DNA of 64,000 nucleotides from Limnoperna fortunei. Lineage: Eukaryota; Mollusca; Bivalvia; Mytilida; Modiolidae. The notes beneath the pieces were generated by a model. It saw only the letters and a list, made by a program, of their open reading frames with translations, was not told the DNA's origin and made no database searches. Positions 44,114 to 55,634 of the stretch are shown piece after piece; the first letter of the stretch is position 1; each line of letters starts with the position of its first letter. The translations under genes and the position numbers were made by a program. The stretch is taken from NCBI GenBank assembly GCA_944474755.1, contig OX104122.1:22593714-22657713 (forward strand). The letters run 5' to 3'.

Positions 44114-46817
44114 TCACTTTCCCATTATATTGAAATCTTTACACTCTTCAAACACAGAACGAGTCGCTCGGTATAAATTTGGCAAGGCCGATTGGCCTCT
44201 ATTTGAATAACTCTGTATAGAGCGACTTATCTCGGATGCTTTTGAAGCTATTTCTGATCTAATTTAAAAATTCAATGAAACACTTATTTTAATTGCTGAT
44301 GAAACAATTCCCATGACCTCGACAAATCCAAAACATTCTAGAAGCCCATGGTTCGATGACAGCTGTGAAGACGCTATTAAAGACCGGAAAAAAACCGAAC
44401 GACGCTTTAAAAAACGCCCAACTCAAAATAATCTTAACCAATTCCGAATCTTTCGAGCGAAAGCTCGCAGGGTAATGAAACAAAGACAACGCACCTCTTG
44501 GCGTAACTTTGTTTCTAAACTAAATAACCATACCCCTATGAATAAAATTTGGAACACGATTCGCAAAATTAAAGGTAAAAACAGTAAAGCAAATGTCCAT
44601 CATTTAAAGGATGGACAAGACTTGTTAACATCAGAGTCAGATATACCTAACAAATTGGCCGAAACATTTGCAAAACACTCGTCAGCTGAAAATTATCATC
44701 CCGATTTTCAGCGTATCAAAACTCAAAAAGAAAAATTCAAACTAAATTTCCAGTCAAAAAATCTAAAAGATTACAATACACCTTTTTCTTTGGAAGAGCT
44801 AAAAACTTCTTTGAACAAATCTCACGACACATCATGTGGTCCAGATGACATCCATTATCAACTTCTCAAACATCTACCACAATCTTCTCTCCAATGCCTT
44901 CTGAATCTTCTTAACAACATTTGGGAAACTGGTGACCTACCATCTATTTGGAAAATGGCCACTGTTGTGCATATTCCAAAGCCAGGAAAAGATCACTCGG
45001 AAGCGTTCAACTATCGGCCTATAGCCCTCACAAGCTCTCTTTGTAAAACCATGGAAAGGATGATCAACGATATCGCCTTGTCTGGTTTTTAGAATCAAAC
45101 AACCTTCTATCCAATATCAAATGTGGATTCAGACAAAGGCGAAGTACCCTAGATCATCTGGTGCGTTTTGAAACCTAAATAAGAAACGCATTTGCCAAAA
45201 GTGAACATGGCGATCTTTTTCGATCTAGAAAAAGCTTACGACAAAACATGGATATATGGCATTTTAAAGGATCATTTTGATATGGGGTTGAAAGGTAGAC
45301 TTCCTACCTTCATTTCAAATCTTTTGTCTGATAGGGAATTTAAAGTTCGGGTAAATTCAACTCTGTCTGGCCCTTTTGAACAAGAAATGGGTGTTCCCCA
45401 AGGTAGCATCCTTTCTGTTACTTTATTCAGTATTAAAATTAATAGTCTCGCTCAAGTCTTGAAAGATAATATAGATGGTTCTCTATATGTTGACGACTTC
45501 CTCATATGTTATAGAGGAAAAAACATGAATAATATTGAACGTCAACTACAGTTATGTTTAAACAGAATATAGAAATGGGCAATGGAGAATGGCTTTGAAG
45601 TTTTCCACTACCAAAACTGTTGGCATGCATTTTTGTAAAAAAAGGAAAATGCATCCAGACCCCGAACTTACATTATATAACAGTTCTAAAAACAATTGTG
45701 AAAGAAACTACTTTTCTTGGTTTAATATTCGATTCAAAGCTCACCTTTCTTCCCCATATCAAAATGTTAAAAAATAAATGCCTAAAGGAGTTAGATATTT
45801 TAAAAGTCGTAGCCAACACCAGATATTTTAAAAGTCGTAGCCAACACCGACTGGGGTGCTGAGTGCGATGTTTTATTAAATCTATATAGATCGCTGGTTC
45901 GATCTAAATTAGATTATGGTTGTTTTATATATGGTTTGGCTCGCAAGTCACATGTTAAAATCCTTGATACGGTTCATCATCAAGGATTGCGCTAGAGAAG
46001 AGTTAAGCTATACGCAATTAAGTTAAAGTCATACCCAGGCAATCCTGCTCACGACTGTGTTTTTTAAACCTCTTTACGAGAATATTTTTGAAAAACATCC
46101 GAATAAAATTCCTCTTTTAGGCCTAAGAATTAAGTCTCATTGGAAAATTCTGGCATTAATTTAAATGAAATAGCTACTGTCGAAATTCCACATAATCCTT
46201 CTTGGTTGAACCACAAACCCGTATTTATTTATGATTTGAGAATGCATAAAAAATCCGAAACAAACCCTTTAATTATTCAGCAACACTTTGCAGAAATAAA
46301 ATCTTAATATTCTGAACATAGCACAATATATACAGATGGATCGAAAGACGGTGATAAACTTGCTTCCGCCGCTGTCTTCGGAGAGCGTGTTGAAACTCGC
46401 CGTCTTCCATCCGCATCCTCTGTATTCAGTACAGAGGCACAAGCTATTCTTTTGGCACTAAAAATTGTTGCATCGTCAGTTTAAAGTAAATTTGTTATCT
46501 GCTCCGATTCTGTATCATGTCTTCTTGCAATTGAAAATTGTTAAATTCAGAATCCATTTATTTTAAAAATCATTCAAATTACAAATCCTTGACAAAATTG
46601 GGTAAGAGGTTGTATTTTTCTGGATCCCAGCCATGTGGGAATCTATGGAAACACAGTCGTGGACAGGGAGGCTAGGGCTGCCTTAGAAAATGACATTATT
46701 AACTGTAAACTTCCTTACACTGATTTTAGATTATATATTTTAAATACATTTCTAATCTATGGCAGCGTGGTTGGGATCTCGAAGTTCATAATAAACTTCA
46801 TGAGATCCAACCACTTC
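44114..46817 (+). mobile_element. LINE copy F, old fragment, left part
   Basis: Starts inside the endonuclease region (TCACTTTCCC) and runs to the ORF2 C-terminus, where copy G is inserted; the remaining 41 bp continue at 53815. Both ends are missing. Many substitutions and indels, including a 31 bp tandem duplication at about 45797-45857, make it the most decayed copy here. Confidence 0.9.
44114..46817 (+). pseudogene. Copy F ORF2 remnant (linker, RT, RNase H)
   Basis: Open stretches: 44313-45092 (linker and RT start, with DDIHYQLLK and YRPIAL) and 45192-45572 (FFDLEKAYD, GVPQGS, YVDD). The remainder is broken by stops and shifts. RNase H traces include YTDGSKDGDK near 46330 and HVGIYGNTVVDREA near 46633. 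A block of about 110 bp is missing near 45990, where the sequence jumps from HHQGLR to the RRVKL region. Confidence 0.88.
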
Positions 46818-47702
46818 ACCCCGTGTGGGACCCGGGGCACAGGAGAATAGGCCCACGGCTTCCTCAGCCTGCAGTAAGAGTCTGCTAACAGAGGCAACAC
46901 TTGCCGTGTGTTGCGGCCCGTGTCGATTACAGGACGGGATTTCAGTAGACCGGGTAAACGGTCCCGATAACCTACTGAACCCTTACTTTTTCTAGACGGG
47001 AAATCGAGTTAGCCCTGACTTCGATGAATCGGCATGTCACGTCTTGCCCTTTGTGAATCCTTATCATTTAAGCTACTCTATTACATTATTTTCTTTTCAA
47101 CTGTTCCATGAAATGTATTACCATTTAATAGACGGCTCCCTTACAGGATTTGCAAAGAAGGCGATGGCTGAAGGGCAAAGCTTCCTCAGCTTTATAGAGG
47201 CGACATGTTTGCCGTGTGTTGCAACCCGTGATGGTGGAGGAAGGGATCCTGGTGGTTGAGAGATCACTCCCTGCTGCATCCATTAGTGCGGGTCAGCGGG
47301 TTTCGATTTTCAATACACCACTTTGGCCCTAACTTCAACTAGACGGGAGGCCGGTGGACCCGGTTAGGTCAATCGGCTGGTCACGCCGAGCCCTTAACAA
47401 GCTTGTCCTCATTCTTATCACTTAATTATATCTTATGGATCTTACTACCAAAGTTGTTTAATAACAGGCTGTTAAGAAGGCGGTGGCTAATGGGTCAATC
47501 AAGTGGACAGAGTTTCGAACGGTTGTTTCGCCAGTTAGCTCTGGCAGGAGGCTTGCGTTCGCAAAGAAATTCGTCTGTTTGAGTATACCACCCTTGGAAC
47601 ACCTGATGCTTTCTGCTGGTTATCCGCAGAGCCCAAGCATCGCCCCTGTTGGCACTCCGTGGCGGGTGGGTGACAAGGGTGGTGAACCGCATTCTTTTCA
47701 TC
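46818..47702 (+). promoter_or_regulatory. Copy G 5' UTR
   Basis: 885 bp, collinear with the other 5' UTRs, with the same internal repeated blocks (for example AAGAAGGCG(A/G)TGGCT near 47156 and 47474). Confidence 0.6.
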
Positions 47703-48998
47703 ATGGCTTCTAAAACATTAAATGTAACATGTCCAAAAAAAAGAAAAAATGACTTACCGCTTGAAGAGATTGTTGATGAAGATTTCTGGTCAAGATTCAT
47801 TGTATTATCCAGCAAAGATCCCAGTAAACCAATTACTAAAGTCTCTCCATTCGTTATTGAAAAAGTTATAAAAGGTTGTGCAGGAGATGTTAAGAATGTC
47901 ACCAAGATGAAATCTGGTGGTCTTCTCATTGAATGCAACAAAAAACACCAATCCTTGAACTTGTTAAAACTTTCAAAAATTATAGATTTAGAAATTTCGG
48001 CTTCCCCCCATAGAACATTAAACTCAAGTCAAGGAATCATTCATTATCGCGACGACGATCTCGCCGAGCTTACTGACGACGAGATCTGTACAGAATTACA
48101 ACCTCAGGGTATTACAAAAGTTAAAAGATTTATTGCCAACAGGCAAGGTGTTCAGGTTAAACTGAACACCTTCCTTCTAAATTTTAACTCTCCAACTGTC
48201 CCCCAATCAATCAAAATAGGTCTCCAAAATATTAAAGTCAGCGCATATATTCCCAACCCTGTGCGCTGCTTTAAATGTCAGAAATTCGGACACGGAAAAG
48301 GACAGTGTAAAGGAACACTCGTATGTTTTAAGTGTGCAGAGCCAGGACATGAGGGCTTTACCTGCACTAAAACTCCAAAATGTGCTAACTGTGGTGAAGC
48401 CCACATGTCCTCCTCAAAAGACTGTCAGCACTTTAGAAAAGAAAAGGAAATTCAAAAATTCAAAACCGAAAAAAACATCACCTACCCTGAGGCTCGTCGT
48501 CTGTACAGTTCGGCGAGCAATCCATCATCTTCTGCCACATCATACCTCAGCGTGACCAAACGCGTTTATGTAACATCGGAAACGCAAACAATGATCACCT
48601 GGCCTATTGGTAAAAAAGACCCAGAACGACTTCCAGTTGAAACAACTGACAAAATCATTTCATCCCGGAAATCTTCCTCATCTCAAACTTCTACTTCTTC
48701 GACATCAAATCAAAATAAACCATCAACTTCTTCTTCAAGCACCCCCAAAAATTCAAATCTTAACTCTAATTCAAATGCAAACGCAAATAAAAAAGGAGAT
48801 AGAACTTCAAAGCTGCTTCGGGATCCCATTAAGATCCACAACAGGTTTGGAAGTCTAGATAATCTAGACACTACTATCTGGGGCGATCCCATGGATACAC
48901 TACCCCCAGATACTGGATCTAAAAGTAGATCCCCCAGCAGAAACCGGCGGAATAGCCCCAAAAAAACTGTCAACTATTCCCCTATTCGCAGACCATAA
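47703..48998 (+). CDS. Copy G ORF1, intact zinc-knuckle protein (431 aa)
   Basis: The only uninterrupted ORF1 in the window. Start at MASKTLNVTCPKKRKND, aligned with other copies; the frame is also open 18 codons upstream through 5' UTR. Order: basic N-terminus, acidic LEEIVDEDFW, an RNA-binding-like region (about 35-185), three zinc knuckles (CFKCQKFGHGKGQC, CFKCAEPGHEGFTC, CANCGEAHMSSSKDC; about 190-260), a Ser/Thr/Asn-rich linker shorter than in A and C, and an SR-like tail SRSPSRNRR...IRRP. It would coat the element RNA. The stop TAA overlaps the ORF2 ATG (48996-49000). Being intact, it could still act in trans if transcribed. Confidence 0.92.
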   Translation: MASKTLNVTCPKKRKNDLPLEEIVDEDFWSRFIVLSSKDPSKPITKVSPFVIEKVIKGCAGDVKNVTKMKSGGLLIECNKKHQSLNLLKLSKIIDLEISASPHRTLNSSQGIIHYRDDDLAELTDDEICTELQPQGITKVKRFIANRQGVQVKLNTFLLNFNSPTVPQSIKIGLQNIKVSAYIPNPVRCFKCQKFGHGKGQCKGTLVCFKCAEPGHEGFTCTKTPKCANCGEAHMSSSKDCQHFRKEKEIQKFKTEKNITYPEARRLYSSASNPSSSATSYLSVTKRVYVTSETQTMITWPIGKKDPERLPVETTDKIISSRKSSSSQTSTSSTSNQNKPSTSSSSTPKNSNLNSNSNANANKKGDRTSKLLRDPIKIHNRFGSLDNLDTTIWGDPMDTLPPDTGSKSRSPSRNRRNSPKKTVNYSPIRRP

Positions 48999-51900
48999 TG
49001 GATACCATAATACAATGGAATTGTCGAGGTCTTAAGATTAATTTTCTTGAAATTACATTATTAGTTCAAGCCTTTCTTCCTGTTGCATTTTGCCTCCAAG
49101 AATCCCACCTAAAACGAAGTGATAACATATCTTTAAAAAACTACTCTATATACAGCACATATGTAGACGAGAATGATAGAGCTGCTGGCGGCTCTACCAT
49201 TCTTGTAAAAGATCAAGTTCTACATAGCCCTGTAGATCTCAACACTGATCTTCAGGCGGTTGCTGTTAGAATATCTTTAGACAAAACAATTACTTTATGC
49301 TCTGTGTATATCCCTCCGAATTCTTCATTAAATTTAAATCAGTTGACACATCTTACTGATCAGCTTCCGGTCCCATATATATTACTTGGGGACTTCAACG
49401 GACACAACCCTTTATGGGGCAGTAACACAATAAACGATAAAGGTAAAATTATTGAAGGCTTAATGAATCGGGAAGATCTTTGTATTTTTAATGATGGAAC
49501 CAATACATATTTACATCCTGGGAATGGATCATATTCGTCTATTGATCTAACATTAGCAGATCCTTCTCTGATGCCCGATTTCTCGTGGAAAGTCCATGAC
49601 GATCTCTGTGGCAGTGATCACTTTCCCATTATATTGGAATCTTTTTACTCTTCAATCACAGAACGAGCCGTTCGGTATAAATTTAACAAAGCCAATTGGC
49701 CTCTATTTGAACAACTCTGTATAGAGCGACTTAACACGGGATACTTTTGAAGCTATTTCTGATCCAATTTTAAAATTCAATGAAACACTTATTTCAATTG
49801 CTGATGAAACAATTCCTAAGACCTCGACAAATCCAAAACATCCTAGTAAACCATGGTTTGATGACAGCTGTGAGGATGCTATTAAAGACCGAAAAAAAGC
49901 CGAACGACGCTTTAATAAACACCCAACTCAAAATAATCTTAACCATTTCCGAATTTTTCGAGCGAAAGCTCGCAGAGTAACGAAACAAAGACGACGCACC
50001 TCTTGGCGTAACTTTGTTTCTAAACTAAATAACCATACCCCTATGAATAAAATTTGGAACATGATTCGTAAAATTAAAGGTAAAAACAGTAAAGCAAATG
50101 TCCATCATTTAAAGGATGGACAAGACTTGTTAACATCCGAGTAAGAAATATCAAATAAATTGGCCGAAACATTTGCAACACACTCCTCTGCTGAAAATTA
50201 TCATCCCAATTTTCAGCGGATCAAAATTCAAAAAGAAAAATCTAAACTTAATTTCCTGTCAAAAAATTTAGAAGATTATAATAAACCTTTTTCTTTGGAA
50301 GAGCTAAAAACTTCTTTGAACAAATCTCACGATACAGCATGTGGTCCAGATGACATCCATTATTAACTTCTCAAACATCTGCCACAATCTTCTCTCCAAT
50401 GCCTTCTGAATCTTCTTAACAACATTTGGGAAACGGGTGACTTACCATCTATATGGAAAATGGCCACTGTTGTGCCTATTTCAAAACCAGGAAAAGATCA
50501 CTCTGATGCGTCCAACTATCGGCCTATAGCCCTCACAAGCTGTCTTTGTAAAACCATGGAAAGGATGATCAACGATCGCCTTGTCTGGTTTTTAGAATCG
50601 AACAACCTAATCTCGAATATCCAGTGTGGATTCAGACAAGGACGTAGTACTATTGATCATCTGGTGCGTTTCGAAACATATATTCGAAACGCATTTGCCA
50701 AAAATGAACATGTTGTGTCGATCTTTTTCGATCTAGAAAAAGCTTACGACACAACATGGAAATATGGCATTTTAAAAGATCTTTTTGATATGGGGTTGAA
50801 ATGTAGACTTCCTACCTTCATTTCTAATTTTTTGTCTGATAGAGAATTTAAAGTTCGTGTGAATTCAACTCTATCTGACCCTTTTGAACAAGAAATGGAT
50901 GTTCCTCAAGGTAGCATCCTTTCTGTTACCATACCCCTATGAATAAAATTTGGAACATGATTCGTAAAATTAAAGGTAAAAACAGTAAAGCAAATGTCCA
51001 TCATTTAAAGGATGGACAAGACTTGTTAACATCCGAGTAAGAAATATCAAATAAATTGGCCGAAACATTTGCAACACACTCCTCTGCTGAAAATTATCAT
51101 CCCAATTTTCAGCGGATCAAAATTCAAAAAGAAAAATCTAAACTTAATTTCCTGTCAAAAAATTTAGAAGATTATAATAAACCTTTTTCTTTGGAAGAGC
51201 TAAAAACTTCTTTGAACAAATCTCACGATACAGCATGTGGTCCAGATGACATCCATTATTAACTTCTCAAACATCTGCCACAATCTTCTCTCCAATGCCT
51301 TCTGAATCTTCTTAACAACATTTGGGAAACGGGTGACTTACCATCTATATGGAAAATGGCCACTGTTGTGCCTATTTCAAAACCAGGAAAAGATCACTCT
51401 GATGCGTCCAACTATCGGCCTATAGCCCTCACAAGCTGTCTTTGTAAAACCATGGAAAGGATGATCAACGATCGCCTTGTCTGGTTTTTAGAATCGAACA
51501 ACCTAATCTCGAATATCCAGTGTGGATTCAGACAAGGACGTAGTACTATTGATCATCTGGTGCGTTTCGAAACATATATTCGAAACGCATTTGCCAAAAA
51601 TGAACATGTTGTGTCGATCTTTTTCGATCTAGAAAAAGCTTACGACACAACATGGAAATATGGCATTTTAAAAGATCTTTTTGATATGGGGTTGAAATGT
51701 AGACTTCCTACCTTCATTTCTAATTTTTTGTCTGATAGAGAATTTAAAGTTCGTGTGAATTCAACTCTATCTGACCCTTTTGAACAAGAAATGGATGTTC
51801 CTCAAGGTAGCATCCTTTCTGTTACTTTATTTAGTATTAAAATTAATAGTCTTGCTCAAGTCTTGAAAGATAATATTGATGGTTCTTTATATGTTGACGA

Positions 51901-53551
51901 TTTTCTCATTTGTTATCGAGGAAAAAACATGAATAATATTGAACGTCAACTACAGTTATGTTTAAATAGAATAGAAAAATGGGCAATGGAGAATGGTTTT
52001 AAATTCTCCACTGCCAAAACTGTTGGCATGCATTTTTGTAACAAAAGAAAACTGCATCCAGATCCCGAACTTACATTATATAACAATCCTATAAAAATTG
52101 TGAAAGAAACTACTTTTCTTGGTTTAATATTCGATTCGAAGCTCACCTTTCTTCCCCATATCAAAATGTTAAAAAATAAATGCCTAAAGGCATTAGATAT
52201 TTTAAAAGTCGTAGCAAGCACCGACTGGGGTGCTGAATGCGACGTTTTACTTAATCTATATAGATTGCTGGTTCGATCTAAACTGGATTATGGTTGTTTT
52301 ATTTATGGTTCTGCTCGCAAGTCATATGTCAAAATCCTTGATACGGTTCATCATCAAGGATTGCGACTATGCCTTGGAGCCTTTCGAACCACACCTATAG
52401 ACAGCTTATATGTAGAAGCAGGCGAGCCTTCTTTGTATCAAAGAAGAATAAAGCTTGCTTTGCAATATGCAACCAAATTAAAGGCATATCCTGGCAACCC
52501 CGCCCACGACTGTGTTTTCAAACCTCTTTACGAAAATATTTTTGAAAAACATCCAAATAAAATTCAACCTTTTGGTATCAAAATAAAACCTCATTTGAAC
52601 AACTCTGGTATAAATTTAGATGAAATTGCTGCTATTGAAATTCCACATAACCCGCCATGGTTAAATCCAAAACCGGTATTTATTTTTGATCTTAGAAACC
52701 ATAAAAAGTCAGACACAAACCCTTTAATTATTCAACAACACTTTGCAGAAATAAAATCTCACTATCCTGACCATTCTGCAATTTATACAGATGGATCGAA
52801 GGACGGCGATAAAGTTGCATCGGCCGCTGTCTTTGGAGAGCGTGTTGAAACTCGCCGTCTTCCTTCCGTTTCTTCTGTATTTAGTGCAGAAGCGCAAGCT
52901 ATCCTTCTTGCACTAAAAATTATTGCTTCGTCAGATGAGAGTAAATTTATTATCTGCTCCGATTCTTTGTCATGTCTTCAGGCAATTGAAAATTCTAAAA
53001 TTAAAAATCCATTTATTTTAAAAATAATTCAAATTTATAAATCGCTGACCACTTTAGGTAAAGAGGTTGTGTTTTTCTGGATTCCAAGTCATGTTGGAAT
53101 CCATGGAAACACAGTCGTCGACAGGGAAGCTAAGAATGCTTTAAATAATAATATCATTAATTGTAAAATACCTTTTACTGATTTTAAATCCTTAATTTTA
53201 AAATATATTTTTAATACATGGCAGAGTGGTTGGGATCTAGAAGTCCATAATAAACTTCATGAGATACAACCACTTCTGCATGCAAATAATTTTAAATCAT
53301 ACGGAGGTCGTAGAGACCAAGTAGTTTTAACTAGGTGTCGTCTTGGTCATACCAAGACGACACACAGTTATATTTTAAATGGTGAACCACGACCCGAGTG
53401 TGTGCCATGCGACAGTCCGTACACAATCAAGCATGTCTTGATGGACTGTGTTGACGTGGCCCACATTCGGGAACGTTTTTATTCTGTGAGTTCTTACTTT
53501 AATTTGTTTACAAATGTCGCTGGCGACAAAATTCTACAGTTCTTAAAGTAA
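48998..53551 (+). pseudogene. Copy G ORF2, frameshift, stops and 896 bp duplication
   Basis: Endonuclease open 48998-49750 (WNCRG, QESH, GDFNGHNPLWGS, SDHFPI). One extra G near 49739 shifts the frame; TAA stops lie near 50142 and 50363 and are repeated in the second duplicate. From 51356 a 731-codon frame covers the RT (FFDLEKAYD, MDVPQGS with G to D before V, YVDD) and complete RNase H (YTDGSKDGDK, SAEAQA, CSDSLS, HVGIHGNTVVDREAK) and the Cys/His tail (TRCRLGHTKTTHSY). A TAA at 53549-53551 ends it about eight residues earlier than in D. Confidence 0.92.
50033..51824 (+). repeat. Exact-looking 896 bp tandem duplication in ORF2 of copy G
   Basis: Units 50033-50928 and 50929-51824 start CCATACCCCTATGAA and appear identical, including two in-frame stops. 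The junction joins the RT motif B region (CTTTCTGTTAC) back to the linker (CATACCCC) with about 2 bp overlap. Either a very recent duplication or an assembly artefact. Confidence 0.9.
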
Positions 53552-53746
53552 ATTAATTTGTATAATAAAATATAATCTCATACCATAACTATGCTGTTAT
53601 TTAATATTTTATTATTTTAATCAGGTTATTTTTATGTGTATATACCCTCATTCTATTGTGTGAGATTACAGTTTTACTATATTTCGACAGGGTTGTTTCT
53701 ATGCCAACTTTCTAATTGTTAAACATCATCAATTTATAAATTGTTC

Positions 53747-53784
53747 ACGTCCTGAATATAGCTGAAATATTGCTTGCTGGACGT
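53747..53784 (+). promoter_or_regulatory. 3'-terminal RNA hairpin of copy G
   Basis: ACGTCC (53747-53752) pairs with GGACGT (53779-53784) around a 26 nt loop with AATATAGCTGAAATA; the TCAA tail follows. Same structure as in copy D. Confidence 0.65.
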
Positions 53785-53801
53785 TAAACATCAATCAATC
53801 A

Positions 53802-53855
53802 ATCCAACCACTTCTGCACATACATAATTTAAAATCTTGTAGAAATCGTAGAGAC
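53802..53855 (+). mobile_element. LINE copy F, right remnant
   Basis: TSD (13 bp) plus 41 bp of the ORF2 C-terminal region (TGCACATACATAATTTAAAA), stopping at GTAGAGAC where other copies continue. The rest of the 3' end of F is missing. Confidence 0.85.
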
Positions 53856-55150
53856 AGGCAATACAATTTGTAGGTCGAATTTTACTGCCGTTTTATTCCG
53901 AAGTTTTGTGATTTATCGGATTAACGACAGAATTCAGTCCTATTGCTCGTAATGTAGCAAGTAAAAAATCCTAACTTCAGTCTATTTATACAAAATTCAA
54001 ACTTAATAATCATCTTCTTTACGTTATTTAGGCTTTAGACATTGCGAAACTAACGGGAAACGATCTTTTTCATCTTTGAAGATGCACGTGAAAAATACTA
54101 TGTTGATCATTTTTCCGAATATGATTAATGTGACCTAATTTAATTATAAACGTGCTAATGTGCATACTATAACAACCATTCCGTAGTAAGAATCCAGTAA
54201 TTTACATGTTTTACCCATGATGCAACACGCTATTCAGTTTGGGGTTTCTCAGCGTTTTTCATGTAGTAAATGTAATTAAAAAGACACACGAATTTCAATT
54301 TATACACAATGCAGTGGGTTGTCAAAAACGGCAATAACTTTCATCGTGTATCAATAATGATAGATTTTTAACACGAAACAGATAAAAAAGGGTGACACTG
54401 TTGAGAGATACCAAGAACGACCACGTCTGATTGTATATGCAATTTCTTTTGGACATCAAAAGTGATTCACTCACGCTCTGCTACATAACGAATAATGGGA
54501 CTAAATTCGTACTCTCGCCAACAAAAAGCTGGGGTACGATTATTCGTTCTATAAATTTTGCTACGCCTGACGCGCGTTTCGTCTACTTACGCTATTACTA
54601 AATGATTGAAAATGTTTACATTATATGAAATAAAAATTAAACAAACGTTTTATTCATTATAAACATGGGTTTAAGTGGACTTTAAAATGATTTATATTTT
54701 GGCATTTTATGGAATATAAAGTGTAACGGATTTTAATTATAACTATAAAGTAATGAATATATTTTAGGTTGTAGTTTTATTTGTTAAAATTCGTATTGTC
54801 TTATTTCCAGAGTAGCTTATAAACGGACGAACGTCGGTGTACGGTGAAGTTATTTGACGGGAATTTATAATATTCATTTTCATATTCTGAAACCAAACTG
54901 CGAGGGCTCACAGCACTCGCATCAACAGAGGTTCCTAGCGCTACCCCATGTGGCGGATAAAAGATGCCCTTCTAGTTATGGTTTGTCAGGTCTCGATACC
55001 TGATGGCTTTCCTGTCAACGCTAGGACCATAATGTGAGGTTTCCCGCAGCTGCCTAGTGCGTCCACAGATAGCGGATAGGGAATACCTCTTGTTGGAGGT
55101 TTGTCGGGTCATAATGCGAGACTGCGAAAAATAAGGTAACGTGTTTAAAG
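53856..55150. other. Unique AT-rich DNA with a short dispersed-repeat core
   Basis: No gene seen. At 54555-54590 the core TTTTGCTACGCCTGACGCGC recurs (see 43890). At 54955-55110 a GC-richer stretch (GGTTTGTCAGGTCTCGATACC, repeated in part as GGTTTGTCGGGTCATAATGCG) precedes the LINE fragment and may belong to it. Confidence 0.4.
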
Positions 55151-55634
55151 ACTGGCAGATACCAACACATGCAAGAGAAAACGAAGAGATTATGTAAACA
55201 TGCCGAAAGAATAGGACTCCAGATGAACACAGACAAGACCAAAGTGTGGAGACTAAACAACAAGGAGACAAGTCCCATCGAAATAAACAAGAAACATGTT
55301 TTATATACCTTGGCGCTGTCATTAACAAGACAGGAGAAACAACAGAAGACTATGATCAGAGTGTTTAATACCAATGTCATGTCATTGCTACTTTATGGAG
55401 CAGAAATGTGGAAGCTAAATGAAATTGACACCATCATGTTAGAAACATTTCAGAGAAAATGCATTAGACGAATACTTCGCATCTTCTGGTCAATGAAGAT
55501 CAGTAACGATAACCTTAACTGTCAGACACTAACTTGCCCAGTTAGATAGGTTATCACGGACATACTCTGAGGAAGCCACATGACGACAACTCCAAAATAG
55601 CACTTGGACACCAGAAGGAAGAAGAAAGCGAGGT
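55151..55634 (+). pseudogene. Fragment of a second, unrelated non-LTR retrotransposon (RT C-terminal part)
   Basis: Reads KRLCKHAERIGLQMNTDKTKV, then in another frame YLGAVINKTGETTEDYDQS, then FNTNVMSLLLYGAEMWKL, FQRKCIRRILRIFW, and finally WTPEGRRKRG in a shifted frame. This block order (KTKV, YLG, LLYG-E-W, RRIL, WTP-G-RRRG) is typical of the thumb and C-terminal region of RTE-like endonuclease/RT proteins. Frameshifts and a central deletion make it a pseudogene. The clade is inferred from memory. Confidence 0.6.

Larger units (their letters stand above)
46818..53801 (+). mobile_element. LINE copy G, complete, nested in copy F, with internal tandem duplication
   Basis: From ACCCCGTGTGGG to (TCAA)n; TSD ATCCAACCACTTC at 46805-46817 and 53802-53814. 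Length 6,984 bp, of which 896 bp is a tandem duplication (50033-51824); without it 6,088 bp, matching C and D. Inserted in the same orientation into copy F. ORF1 is intact; ORF2 is broken. Confidence 0.95.
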
